Source: Tetracentron sinense (Eukaryota > Streptophyta > Magnoliopsida > Trochodendrales > Trochodendraceae). From it: DNA of 64,000 nt. The number at the start of each line of letters is the position of its first letter. The stretch's first letter is position 1. This document shows positions 32,906 through 44,113 of this stretch, one piece after another. The position numbers and the translations under genes were made by a program. The DNA lies in the NCBI GenBank assembly GCA_015143295.1, contig CM026571.1:30098505-30162504 (forward strand). The letters run 5' to 3'. The notes beneath the pieces were generated by a model. That model was not told where the DNA came from and searched no databases. It worked only from the letters and a program-made list of their open reading frames with translations.

Positions 32906-33132
32906 TGTAGCACCCTGGATATTTTTGACATGTAATAAAGTCTTAAGGTCATTTTCTTGAATTAAAAGTTGGAATTCCGAAGTCGGATCTATTGAAAACC
33001 CGGGTTTCTGAAACCCATTCACAGACCAGTTAGCTTTAGGGGTAATTTAGTTCATGAATAAAGAAGAATTGAAATATTCTAAAATACCAGAATTGTTCCT
33101 CTTCGAATGACGAGTCCAATGCAAGTTGAATC
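32906..33132 (+). repeat. 3' LTR of element A, first part
   Basis: Starts TGTAGCACCCTGG and aligns base for base with 24754 onward. It is interrupted by the Sirevirus, whose target copy GAATC is 33128-33132, and resumes at 45491. Confidence 0.92.
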
Positions 33133-33639
33133 TGTTAGCCTTAAGGTTACAACTCGAAGTACCCTAGATTGTTTCGATGATAACACAATATTGAAATGAC
33201 TCTTGATATACTAATATTTTCTTTGAGTATGTAAAATTTCAGCAAAAGCAGTACATGTCGAATCAAATTTCAAGATACAAAGAATTGAAGAGCATAAGTC
33301 ATCAAGGTCAAAGTCAAAAACTAATTCTTCTAAGAAGCACCAAAAGCTCAAAGTCAATGCATGAAGATCTATCAAAAGTAAAGCTTCTTAAATTCAAGAT
33401 TGAAGATCATCTTTCATGAAGACTAGTGTCTAAGTTAAAGTGTTTAGGACCTTGTAAAGTCCTCAAGTTATTGAAAAGAATTGCTCATAGAATACCTAGA
33501 TAGACCCAAGGTGACCTAGTATAACTTGGACATCATTCTTGGACCCTAAAAATGACTAAAATATTAATTATCTAATTGCCTAAGGGACCTAGCATGATTC
33601 CCATCTTTTTGGTCTCATTACGATGAGTTTACTGAAAAA

Positions 33640-33770
33640 TTTCAATGAACTCGTCGACGAGTACAAGTGACTCGTCGATGAGTGGGTGACAGGAAATTGA
33701 AGCAATTACTTCTGTCTCCACTCGGCGACAACTCAAGCCAAATTCCTTCTCACTCGTCGATGAGTGCCTG
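33640..33770 (+). promoter_or_regulatory. palindrome cluster of the Sirevirus 5' LTR
   Basis: The perfect palindrome ACTCGTCGACGAGT at 33649-33662, with variants ACTCGTCGATGAGT, CTCGGCGACAACTC and ACTCGTCGATGAGT at intervals, upstream of the TATA box at 33852. Repeated palindromes in LTRs are a known Sirevirus trait; a regulatory role is inferred. Confidence 0.7.
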
Positions 33771-33851
33771 TGGGAAAAACCTATAACGGCTATTTTTAAA
33801 CGGCTAGTTCGCATTCAATGCTACTCCTAACGGCCATATTGATTGCCCAAC

Positions 33852-33859
33852 TATAAATA
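33852..33859 (+). promoter_or_regulatory. TATA box of the Sirevirus 5' LTR
   Basis: TATAAATA in CCCAACTATAAATAGAG, conserved in the 3' LTR at 44819-44826. Confidence 0.8.
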
Positions 33860-34527
33860 GAGCTGATTTATGATAAAAATAAATAATACTAAGGATTCCA
33901 ATCACTGTCCTATTGCTTATTCATCACTCACTAACTCTCAGCAATCAATACTCTATTTTCTATTGAATATTTAGAATCCTAATCCCTTTCTTTTGAGCAT
34001 TAAATTCCAATTAATTTTGAGAGATTGTAAGCTTTGCATTCAATTCTTATCTAGGTCAATTAAGGAGCTTTCAATTTGGATTGTAAATCCAAAAATCTCT
34101 GTTCTCAGTCAAGAATCAGAGATTCTTGCACCCAGTTAAGAAGTGAGTCTTCTTGTATCCAAGAGAGAGTCTCTCTTGAAGAGGCTACTCCTTAGCCTGT
34201 AAAAGGATTGTTAAAGGTTCTTCCTAAGCCTGGAAAAGGATTGTAAGGCTTACTCTCTGCCAGAAAAGAAGAGTACGATTAGTGAATCGTGTGAAAATCC
34301 TTAAAGCGGGAAAGCTTAAAGGCGGGGACGTAGGCAAGTTGCTGAATCCTGATAACATATCTGGTGTCTGGTATCTCTATCCTTCTCTATCTTTTATTAT
34401 CTCTGAATTTAGTTGGTGGTTGTTGTGAGAAGTTTTAAATTCTGCAAATGCCACTTAGAATAATTTTTTAATTTACCATAAACCCTATTCATCCCCCCTC
34501 TAGGGTGCATTATCTAGCCATCAATTA

Positions 34528-34538
34528 GTATCAGAGCT
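34528..34538 (+). other. primer-binding site of the Sirevirus
   Basis: AGTATCAGAGC, a few bases after the LTR, matches the usual initiator tRNA-Met primer site (TGGTATCAGAGC) apart from its first bases. Confidence 0.75.
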
Positions 34539-34569
34539 TTGTACTCTATTTTAAGATCTAACCATCTTG

Positions 34570-35421
34570 AGTTAAAGGTCCCCTATAGCAAATATATTTG
34601 CTACTACCTTAGGAGAAGGCCAATAGACCACCCGACCTCCATTATTCAATGGAGAAAACTATAACTATTGGAAAACCAGGATGATAATTTATTTATAAGC
34701 TCTTGACTATGACTGTTAGAAAGTCATTGTCAAAGGACCTCATCTACCCCATAAAGTAGTTGATGGTATTAGAATCCCAAAAACTGAAGATGAATGGAAT
34801 GAAGCAGACATTAAACTCATCCAAACTAATGCAAAGGCTATTAGTAATTTGTACTGTGCCTTAAGTCCACAAGAGTTCAATAGAATCTCTGGAAGTGATT
34901 CAGCTAAGGAAATATGGGACAAACTCCAAGTCACATATGAAAGGTATAAATCAAGTTAAAGAAGAAAAAATAAGCATGTTAGTTCATAAGTATGAACTCT
35001 TTAAAATGGAAAAGGATGAATCTATTGGAGAAATGTTTACATGCTTTACCAATATCTTGAATGAACTGAAATCTCTTGATAAGGTATACTCTAAGGCAGA
35101 AAATGTTAGAAAAGTCCTTCGCTCACTTCCAAAGAGTTGGGGTCCTAAAGTCATCGTAATTCAAGAAGCAAAGGATTTGACCAAGTTTTAAATGGATGAG
35201 CTTCTTGGATCTCTCATGACACACGAGGTCATAATGAAGGATCAAGAAGATGAACCAAAAACAAAAAGGGGACTTGCGTTGAAGACCACTCAAGAAAGTG
35301 AGGAAGAAAAAAGTGATGAAGATGATGACATCGCCTTAATGGCAAGGAAGTTCAAGAAATTCTTGAAACACAAGAAGAACTTCAAGAAGAGGTCTTACAA
35401 GAGAGAATTCTCCAAGGAGGT
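34570..35421 (+). pseudogene. gag remnant of the Sirevirus, first part
   Basis: Copia gag wording (UBN2-type domain): KTEDEWNEADIKLIQTNAKA, then SAKEIWDKLQVTYE, EMFTCFTNILNELKSL and VRKVLRSLPKSW. The C-terminal part is Lys/Glu-rich. It is interrupted by the solo LTR at 35422-37285 and continues after it. Broken. Confidence 0.85.
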
Positions 35422-35725
35422 TGTCGCGACCCAAAATACCCCCTAGGAGTTAAGGATACTTTGACTCGTGACCGCCGTATCATACCTCCAGTATGATACA
35501 TAAGGCACACGTGGAAACCTGTCAGAGTACCTGCATATACATAGCGGAAACGAAATACAATGCACAGCGGAAAATAAAATACTAAACATAGCGGAAGCAA
35601 AATGAATACTCCTATAGCTTGGCTCAAGTAAGAACCAACAAGTATACATGTGTGAGAAACCCAAAAGTGGAGTGGACAAACCCCACACTCACATAACAAA
35701 ATGACACAAGTTCTAAGTCGGTCGA

Positions 35726-35875
35726 TCAACAGAAATCGAAGTCACGACTCCTATCTAGAGCACCATCGTCATGATAGTGATCCATGGAAGGCTCCGGGTC
35801 ACGGTACTCTTCCTCGACCCAAGGTTCGTCGCCACACAAATCGAATGGAACCCGAGCACCTGCCGATCATAACAA
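35726..35875 (-). CDS. conserved short frame in the solo LTR
   Basis: The minus-strand frame carries GDEPWVEEEYRDPEPSMD and ends DFDFC, with the PWVEEEY core shared with LTRs A, C, D and F. The start is placed by homology after the hairpin, so the N-terminus is uncertain. Acidic, no membrane segment. Function unknown. Confidence 0.42.
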
Positions 35876-36814
35876 TATCGACTGAGCATGGAATACTCAG
35901 TGTATACAAACTAAGAACAATAAAGCGGTTAGGCATGGAGCATACAAGACATGGAGAATGAAATCCGAACAATCCTTAAAGCATGGAAACCGTGAAAACA
36001 TATGTGAGATAATATTCGAACCCAAAACTGTAACCGTGTGAGTCAATCGATAATCATAGCCTTATGAGTTCTTGTGAGTTCATGGAGTTACTTAGAGTCA
36101 TTATGATCCGTAGAGACATAGAGCATAGAGCAATACCGTAGAGCATTTCCATAGAGCATAACCTTAGAGATCTTAGAGCATTTCATTGTGATCCGTGGAG
36201 CTTGTGAGACGATCTTAGAACATTATCATAGAGTTTCCTTGTGAGCACGGTATGATCCTTAGAGCTTGTGAAACGATCTTAGAGAAATCATAGAGTTACT
36301 TAGAATCATTCATTATTCGTCTTTTCGTGAAAAACCTTTATTTGTACTTTGAGAAATCCATGGAAACCATCGGTTCATGCGAGACATGCGAGCATATGCA
36401 CTTAATAAGAGAAATCATCGTATTTAAACATAGAATCCCTTAGAGGTATTTCATCAAACACTTAGAGTGCATCATAATAGTAACCTTCATCCAAGTATAT
36501 AATCACACCTTTTTCATACATAAAATCAATACACATAGATAGGGCATAGATAAGAAGAATCATACTTAGTAACTAGTAGGATTGCAAGATTGTAGTAGAG
36601 TGTATCTACCTTAGAGAAATCAATGGATTTGACTCCCAATGGCTGGAACAAGCAAGAACAGTGAGTTCTTGGTTGGAAATCACCAAGGGAAGTGGAAGAA
36701 CCTTGATCTTCCACAAGCTTGATCAACAAGTAGTTCCTCTCCTTCTTCTCTCTCTCAAAATCTCCTAAGATAGGGCACAGAGGGTTTCTGAAACCCTAAG
36801 GCACGAACTCAGCC

Positions 36815-36822
36815 TATTTATA
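36815..36822 (-). promoter_or_regulatory. TATA box of the solo LTR
   Basis: TATAAATA on the minus strand, in CCCTATAAATAGGCTG, with the palindrome cluster about 55 bp upstream in LTR orientation. Confidence 0.75.
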
Positions 36823-36878
36823 GGGAAGGGGTTGTGTTTAAAGTCTTAAACACCCTTAATGAAGAAAAATTGCATATG

Positions 36879-37060
36879 ACCGATCGATCGGTGGTATGGA
36901 CCGAGCGATCGGTGGCTTACCGGTCGATCGGTGTTATGATCGAGAGATCGGTCAAAAACACACTCTCTGGAATTTTTCCCCATACAAAAAAGTTAACCGT
37001 GCGACAGCCATCGAGCGATCGGTAGTGGACCGATCGATCGCAGGTAATGACCGAGCGATC
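36879..37060 (-). promoter_or_regulatory. palindrome cluster of the solo LTR
   Basis: About seven dyads: the perfect ACCGATCGATCGGT at 36879-36892, then ACCGAGCGATCGGT, ACCGGTCGATCGGT and similar, to about 37060. The word differs from that of LTR A but sits at the same place relative to the TATA box. LTR D carries the same word at 49350-49555. Confidence 0.7.
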
Positions 37061-37285
37061 GGTGCTCTGTTATGTCTGGGCTGTTTTGACCATATCTTTT
37101 TACTCGCTCGTCGGATTTCGACGATTCAACTTGCGTTGGATCCGTCTTTCGAAAACGAACATTTCTGACGTTTCGGAATTTCCGATTTCTCCCTTATTTA
37201 TTAATTAGACTACGAAAACTATGAAAACGGCCAATTAGCTATGAAGGTGCTATTCATTAAGGATGAAAAAGTCCGGGGTGCTACA

Positions 37286-37880
37286 GAGGTAGCCAAAGGA
37301 GAATCAAGCAAAAAGGAGCAATTCATTTGCTATGAGTGTAAGAAGCCGGGACACATCAAGACCAAGTGTCCTCAATTGAAGAAAGGCCAATGATTCAAGA
37401 AAAAGGCAATGAAAGCCACTTGTGATGACTCTGAAGGAAGTGAATCGGATGAAAAATCGAGTGAGGAAGAAGTTGCCAACCTTTGCTTCATGGCTCTTGA
37501 TAATGAGGAGGTAAATTCTTCACCTAGTGAATCTCTATCTTATGAAGAAATTTGAGAGACATTTGATGAATTCTATATGAAATTTCTTAAATTAGGATCA
37601 AAGAACAAACAACTTAAAAGGACAACATTTCTCTTTCAAACTCAAATGATCTTTTACTAAAAGAGAAAAATGATTTACTCAATGAGAAAATCATACTTGA
37701 AAAGGAAAACAATGTCTTGAATGAAAAATTAAAAGAATTTCAAAATTCACCCCAAGGACTAACTTATGAGTGTGAAGAACTAAAAGCCAAAGTCATTGAT
37801 TTGACTAAAATTGCTCACACCTTATCTACGGGAGAAAAGAATCTTGAAAGACTTTTGGGCCAATAAAGATGTGTCTTTGG
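37286..37880 (+). pseudogene. gag end with zinc knuckle, Sirevirus
   Basis: Continues gag after the solo LTR. FICYECKKPGHIKTKCPQLKK (about 37319-37381) is a CCHC zinc knuckle that binds RNA in active relatives. Acidic and Lys/Asn-rich coiled-coil-like sequence follows (LNEKIILEKENNVLNEKL). Broken. Confidence 0.85.
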
Positions 37881-38199
37881 AAAGGCCGGTCTTGGATATA
37901 ACCCCTTTTCAAAATAAAAGGAGTACCAAAATTTCTTTTCAAAATCTACAAATGTTTTGAACCGTCATTCAAATGCATTTTTCACTTTTAATGGAAAGAA
38001 AGTAGTTAACAAGATTTGGGTCTCAAAAGGATCATACACTCCCAAGACTATTCACAAAGGACCACACATGGTTTGGGTCCCAAAGGGAACTCACCCTCCC
38101 AAGGATATTCAAAAATCAGTTTGGGGTTCTTCCAAAACTGTGTGGGTTTTGGCAGGAACATATGTTGGAGTTACTTAAATTTTGTCTTGTAGGTTTGTT

Positions 38200-38600
38200 T
38201 GAAATCTAGCACCTCCAAGAAAAGATGGTTCTTGGACAGTGGATGCTCAAGGCATATGTCGGGGAACAAAAATCTATTCATCTCAATCTCTCCAAAGGAT
38301 GGAGGACATGTGACCTTCGGTGACATCGCAAAAGGAAGGATCATTGACATAGGTAATGTTGGTAAGAACTCTACAATTTTTATTGAAAATATTTTACTTG
38401 TTGAAGGCCTTAAACATAACTTAATTAGCATTAGTCAATTGTATGACAAAGGTCTAAATGTCTTCTTTAAGTCAAATGTTTGTACTATTAAGGATAAAGA
38501 TAACATTATAACCTTATTCATAGCTCATAGACATGAAAACGTATATACCATTGATTTTGATGAACTTATTTATCAAAACCTTATATGTTATTAAGCTATT
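38200..38600 (+). pseudogene. copia protease remnant, Sirevirus
   Basis: KRWFLDSGCSRHMSGNKN has the D-S-G active site of copia proteases; GHVTFGDIAKGRIIDIGNVG and LKHNLISISQLYDKG are the following conserved blocks. Part of the broken pol region. Confidence 0.88.
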
Positions 38601-39600
38601 AATGAAACTAGTTGGTTATGGCATAGAAGGCTAGACCATGCTAGTATGGATTTGTTATCAAAATTATCTAGAAAAGATCTAGTTAAAGGTTTACCAAAAA
38701 CCAAGTTTTTAAAAGATAAAGTTTGTGATGCTTGTCAATTAGGTAAACAAATCAAATCTTCTTTCAAAAAGAAACTAGTAATATCTACTTCTAGACCTAT
38801 AGAATTAATGCATATGGACTTGTTTGGACCTAATGATGTTGCTAGTTTAGCCGGTAAACTTTATGCTTTTGTCATTGTTGATGACTACTCTAGATTTACT
38901 TGGGTATTATTCCTATCTCATAAAAATGAAGTGCATATGTTATTTGAAATTTTTTGTAAAAGAGTACAAAATGAAAAAGGAAGTGATAGAGGTGGAGAAT
39001 TCAAGAACAAAGAGCTTGAATCCTTTTGTGAGGAAAGTGGTTTTAACCATAATTTCTCTGCCCCTAGAACTCCTTAACAAAATGGAGTAGTGGAAAGAAA
39101 GAATAGATCTTTACAAGAAATGGGTCGGACCATTTTCAATGAACATAACTTACCTAACTATTTTTGGACTGAAGCCATTAACACTTCTTGTTATGTAATT
39201 AATAGAGTGGTAATTAGAAGTAAATTAAACAAAACTCCTTATGAACTTTGGCATGGTAGATCACCAAATATCTGTTACTTCAAAGTTTTTGGTTGTAAAT
39301 GTTTTATTCTAAATAGTAAACCAAACTTGAAGAAATTTGAACCAAAATCAAGTGAAGGAATCTTTCTTGGTTACTCTACTAATAGCAAAGCTTATAGGGT
39401 ATTTAATAAAACTTCATTAATTGTTGAAAAATCAATGCATGTTATTTTTGATGAATCAAATCCTTTTAAATTTAAAAATCTTGAAGATGATGATCATACT
39501 AACCAACTAGATAACCTATCTAAGGATATAGCAAACTTGGAAATCAACAAAGAGGAAAATGCTATTAAGTTAGAAGATGAAAATTTAGAAAAAAAATGAA
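38601..39600 (+). pseudogene. integrase remnant, Sirevirus
   Basis: WHRRLDHASMDLLSKLSR and CDACQLGKQIKSSF are the zinc-binding pre-integrase domain; MHMDLFGP and VIVDDYSRFTWVLFL begin the core; NGVVERKNRSLQEMGRT and YELWHGRSPNICYFKVFGC end it. Canonical Ty1/copia integrase order before RT. Broken. Confidence 0.88.
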
Positions 39601-39829
39601 GAAAATAATGAAATTCATCTACCTAAGGCATGAAGATTAATTAAAGATCATCATAAAAAACAAATTCTTAGTAATATGGATCAAGGTGTAAGAACTAGAA
39701 AAAACATATGTAATAACCTTGCATTCCTCTCTCAAATTGAACCTAAGAATGCTCTTGAAGCAATTAATGATGAATCTTAGGGAATAGCTATGCAAGAAGA
39801 ATTAAACCAATTTGAAAGAAATTAAGTAT

Positions 39830-40760
39830 GAAATTTAGTACGTAGGCCTAAAAGCAAATCTATAATAGGTACTAAATGGGTCTTTAGAAATAAAAAGGAT
39901 GAAGGAAATATTGTTAAAAATAAAGCTAGACTAGTAGCTCAAGGTTACAATCAAGAAGAGAGAATTGATTATGATGAAACCTTTGCCCTGTCGCTAGACT
40001 TGAAGCTATTAGGATGTTGCTTGCTTATGCTTGTTATAAGAATTTTAAACTTTATCAAATGGATGTTAAAAGTGCTTTCTTAAATGGATTTATTTCTGAA
40101 GAAGTATATGTAGAACAACCACCTTGTTTTGAAAATCACAAAATGCCTAATCATGTTTTCAAACTCACTAAAGCTCTCTATGGTTTAAAGCAAGCTCCTA
40201 GAGCTTGGTATGATAGAATTAGTGGTTTTATACTTGAAAAAGAGTTCATTAGAGGTAAAATTGATACTACCTTTATTAAATCCAAAAACAATGATATGCT
40301 TTTAGTTTAAATCTATGTTGATGATATCATTTTTGGATCTACTAATGAATCCATTTGTTAAGAATTTGCTAAGACAATGCAAGATGAATTTGAAATGAGC
40401 ATGATGGGAGAACTAACCTTCTTCCTTGGACTTCAAATCAAGCAATCTAAAGAAGGCATTTTCATAAGTCAAGGCAAATACACTAGAGAACTGCTAAAGA
40501 AGTTTGGTATGGACAACTCAAAGAATACTGATATTCCAATGAGTCCAACCACAATGCTGGATAAAGATGAAAAATGCTTAAATGTGGAAGAAACAAAGTA
40601 TCGATGTATGATTGGTAGTTTACTATATTTAACTGCTAGTAGGCTTAATATTATGTTTAGTGTTTGTATGTGTGTTAGATTTCAAGCTAATCCTAAAGAA
40701 TCACACATGACTGCTATCAAAATAATTTTTAAATACTTAATTTGAACAATTGATCTAGGA
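39830..40760 (+). pseudogene. reverse transcriptase remnant, Sirevirus
   Basis: [19 protein letters not shown], then [36 protein letters not shown], the catalytic YVDDIIFGS (near 40313-40340), MMGELTFFLGLQIKQ and MIGSLLYLTASR. Typical copia RT. Broken. Confidence 0.9.
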
Positions 40761-40789
40761 CTTTGGTATCCTAAGAACACAACATTAGA

Positions 40790-41265
40790 ACTAGTGAGTT
40801 ATTCTGATGCAGAATTTGCTGGCTGTAAAGTTGATCGGAAAAGCACTAGTGGCTCATGTCACTTCTTAAGACACTCCTTAGTTTTATGGTTATGTAAGAA
40901 ACAAAACTTTGTAGCTCTATCAACAGTTGAAGCTGAATATGTAGCAGCTGGGAGTTGTTGTGCTCAAACATTATACATGAAACAATAATTAGAAGACTTC
41001 AAATTATTTTATGATAAGATTCCAATTAAATGTGATAACACAAGTGCAATATGTATGAAAAAGAATCCAATCCAACATTCAAGAACAAAACATATTGAAA
41101 TAAGATATCATTTCATAAGGGATCATGCTCAAAATTGAGATGTAATGTAGGAATTTGTTGAAACTAACAACCAACTTGCAGACATATGCACTAAACCTCT
41201 CCCTTATGAAAGATTCAATTAGTTAAGAAGAGAATTAGGCATGACTAATCTTGATGACATCAATT
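40790..41265 (+). pseudogene. RNase H remnant, Sirevirus
   Basis: SYSDAEFAGCKVDRKSTSG, then VALSTVEAEYVAAGSC and, near 41150-41200, NNQLADICTKPLP. This is the C-terminal RNase H domain of copia pol. Broken. Confidence 0.88.
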
Positions 41266-41454
41266 GAAAAATATGCCTAAAGAAGAACAAAATAAAATCT
41301 TTATGTGAAAATTGTTTGATCATGCTGGTGCCATATCTTAACTTGATATGTAGTTTCTCATGTATTAAAATGGCCTAAAATCATTTACAAAAGGTCTTTA
41401 ATGATTAAGAAATTCATCCTGTTAACCAAAATTTGATTTTTTCAATTTTTTGCC

Positions 41455-41627
41455 TGGACTCGTCGACGAGTCCTCCCCACTCGGCGATGAGGGAGTTACA
41501 GGCTTTTAAATCTTTTGTTTCAGGCTCCACTCGACGACGAGTATGTTGATTTTCTTCAGGTTTTGAAGCCACTCGACGATGAGTTTGACCTATTCGCCGA
41601 TGAGTGCCCTTGAGACTATATATTTAA
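41455..41627 (+). promoter_or_regulatory. internal palindrome cluster and TATA-like box before the post-pol ORF
   Basis: The LTR word ACTCGTCGACGAGT recurs exactly at 41458-41471, followed by ACTCGGCGATGAG, ACTCGACGACGAGT, ACTCGACGATGAGT and CGCCGATGAGT to about 41605. TATATATTTAA follows at 41617-41627, about 105 bp before the ATG of the next ORF. This copies the layout of the LTR promoter. An internal promoter for the post-pol ORF is inferred. Confidence 0.6.
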
Positions 41628-41733
41628 CCTAAATTTTTTACTATTCACTATTCCATTGTTCAAAAATCCCCTTTCCCTCGCATTCTTTTACCCTTTAATA
41701 TTCTCCCTAATCTTCTAACCTTCTTCAAATCTT

Positions 41734-43724
41734 ATGGTTCCTCGTATGAAGAACCCCTCTCTACCAAAGAAGAAGACTACGACTACAGAGAAAGGAAAGA
41801 AGAAAGTAGGAGAATCTTCACAAAGTCAAGAAGACTTACTCGTGCTCTTCAAGACCCCTGTGGCTCAAGAAAAATACACATGATACTCCAGCAAGCGTGA
41901 ACTAGTGTATGGTAAAGTTCCAGATTTTGACTTTCTCAAAAGCATAGGACTTGATTTCATTGTTTCTAAATTCCATGATCTTAGATGGCATAGGTTCCTT
42001 GGATTCCGTGAACCTATGTATCCTGATCTTTGTAAACAATTCTATTCTAATCTTACTTTTGACAAAACCGCCCAAAAATCCACTCTTATGCACATGGCCA
42101 ACTCATATCCTTTAATGTGGAAGAACTTCGTTCTATCTTGAAATTGTCAACCAACACATTTAAAGAATACACCACAAATCAGTGGGTTTCCCATGAGGGA
42201 TTCAATGTCATTGAGGCATTGAAAGTGATGTGTGTCATTAAAGACATCACTAACCTCATTCCTCCTAAGCTCAAGGATCTTACCCTTGATGCTCATCTTG
42301 CACACCACATTATCACTTATGATATTATTCCCCGTGGTGGTGGCAAGGATTTCATTACCTTTTTTGATGTGTTTCTTATTTGGTGCATTTTGAACTCCCA
42401 GCACATAGACCTATCTTTCATCATTGTCAATGTGATGAAAGACACTGCCAGGAGGATCACAGGCAGACTTCCCTATGGTCTTGCTCTCACCAGAATTTTT
42501 AAACATTTTAAAATCCCTTTTGAATCCTATCAAGACAAAAAGTCTATTTCTGATTCCGATGTCTTCTCCAAGGCTACTATCATGAGAATGAGATACTCTT
42601 ATATAGAGTCTAGTAATGTTTGGGTCCCAAAATCCCAAACTATTCCTACCTCCACTCCTGCTGATATTCCTAACATTTCCATCCCTCCATCTATTCCTCC
42701 ACCTTCTCACTTCACTCTTGTTGCTCCTCACTCTCCTATTCTTCCCTCCTCACCTGTTGAGCCAGTAGTGCAGACAGAGGCAATTGAGACAGTGCCTGAG
42801 ATAGAGATTGCTGATTAGCCAGTTCATGATACATAGGATGAGATAGCTGCTGAGGTAGAGGCCGAGCCTGACTGGGGAGATATCTAGATTGATATTGATG
42901 TTCCTGAGTCTTCTCACAGACAGGGTTCAGACCATTTCGAGGATACAGGACACCATTTTGCTTCTCCTTATAGGCCTACACCTTCAGGCGAGCAGATGAC
43001 TCTACTGACTGCCCAAGTTGCCTCCATGGCCTCCAATATGGAGCATTTTCAGATGCAGATCAGTCAGAGGATGCTTCAGTTCCTGGAATACCAGAGAGAG
43101 TTTTTGGAGAACTTTCAAGCTTCTCAGACAGCTCAGTTTGAGAGACTTCAATCAGAGACTAGAGAGAGGCTTTTATCTCTAGAGTCAAAGATGGAGCTTG
43201 TTCAGTTAGAAGTGAAGGTCAGTGAGCCTAGATTGGCAGAGGTTGAAATGGCAGTGAATGTCATCAAGGATAGAGTGGATTCTATCATCACCATAATGCA
43301 GAGCAAATCTGAGGATGCCTCCATTGAGAGTGCAAAGCTTCTGGGAGATGTGACAAGCATAGGAAATTATGTCAATGTCCAAGCTAGGTACATCCATCAA
43401 ATGGCAAGCGTCTTAAATGATCAAGCTCTAGTAGTTGGAGTGATGGTAGCCAAGGTGGATCAGATTGCCTTAGACTCTGCCTCCACCTCTCACAAGCTGG
43501 GATTTGTTCCTATTCCCACAGAGGTCTACTTTCCTCAACCACCTCCAGCTTCCTCTTTAGCCCCTCCTTATCAAGCTCCTCCACAACAGCCTCCTTAAGC
43601 CACTCCTCCAATGTCCCCTGCAGCTGATGTGATCTCATCTTCCTCTGAAGACCTGTCCAAGACCAAGCCAAAACAGCCGACATTAAAGCTGGATAGGCCT
43701 ACAAAGAGACAAAAGCTGTTATGA
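41734..43724 (+). pseudogene. post-pol ORF region of the Sirevirus
   Basis: A long extra reading region between pol and the 3' LTR, where Sireviruses carry an additional ORF. It opens MVPRMKNPSLPKKKKTT (basic); RWHRFLGFREPMYPDLCKQF and NIIPRGGGKDFITFFDVFLI-like wording (IIPRGGGKDFITF) match the plant transposon domain sometimes labelled Transposase_32; a Pro-rich linker follows; about 43000-43500 is a long coiled-coil-like stretch (SMASNMEHFQMQISQRML); the end is Pro- and Lys-rich. No signal peptide or membrane segment is visible, so an envelope-like role is not supported. Broken. Confidence 0.7.
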
Positions 43725-43845
43725 AGACCTTAAATTTTTTGTTGTTTTTTTTTATGTCCTGACTCTCATGTAACTTTTTACTCATATCTATGACATTTAC
43801 ATCGTCTTTTTGTCCCTCCTTTATTATTATTTTTTTGGATGTTGC

Positions 43846-44113
43846 CAAGGGGGAGAAAAATGTAAATGTAAAATGTGAATGTATGCTCTTATGAATGATA
43901 ATTATTGATTTTTTCCTTACTTGTTGATTCCATAAGTTAAGACTCTTTGTTGAATGAATAATGTATGTTCTTGGAATTTGATCTATTACCTCTCTTAGCT
44001 TAAAAATTTTAATGCATTTGTGGAGGGGGAGCTATCCTCAAATTTTCAGATATTAAGGGGGAGCTCACCCCAAGTCATTCACATTATTATGTCATCATAA
44101 AAAAGGGGGAGAT
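43846..44113 (+). other. repeated polypurine motifs before the Sirevirus 3' LTR
   Basis: GCCAAGGGGGAGAAAAA (about 43846), GGAGGGGGAGC (about 44022), TTAAGGGGGAGC (about 44050) and AAAAAGGGGGAGA ending at 44113 just before the LTR. Several GGGGGAG polypurine tracts in a row are a recognised Sirevirus trait. Confidence 0.82.

Larger units (their letters stand above)
33133..34523 (+). repeat. 5' LTR of the Sirevirus
   Basis: 1391 bp, TGTTAGCC...GCCATCA. Contains the palindrome cluster with ACTCGTCGACGAGT (33649-33662) and variants to about 33770, TATAAATA at 33852-33859, and a leader rich in AAAGGATTG and GAGTCTTCTTG phrases. Partner LTR at 44114-45485. Confidence 0.93.
35422..37285 (-). repeat. 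gypsy solo LTR inside the Sirevirus gag
   Basis: 1864 bp with exact ends: target copies GAGGT at 35417-35421 and 37286-37290. On the minus strand it begins TGTAGCACCCCGGAC and ends GGTCGCGACA, the same family group as LTRs A and D. Minus-strand order: palindrome cluster (36879-37060), TATA box (36815-36822), leader, hairpin (35880-35899), short frame (35726-35875). No internal region. It is the innermost and hence youngest layer of the nest. Confidence 0.93.

Noticed and set aside
41734-43724. Envelope gene of the Sirevirus
   Set aside because: No signal peptide or membrane segment visible; wording fits a plant transposon domain and a coiled coil.
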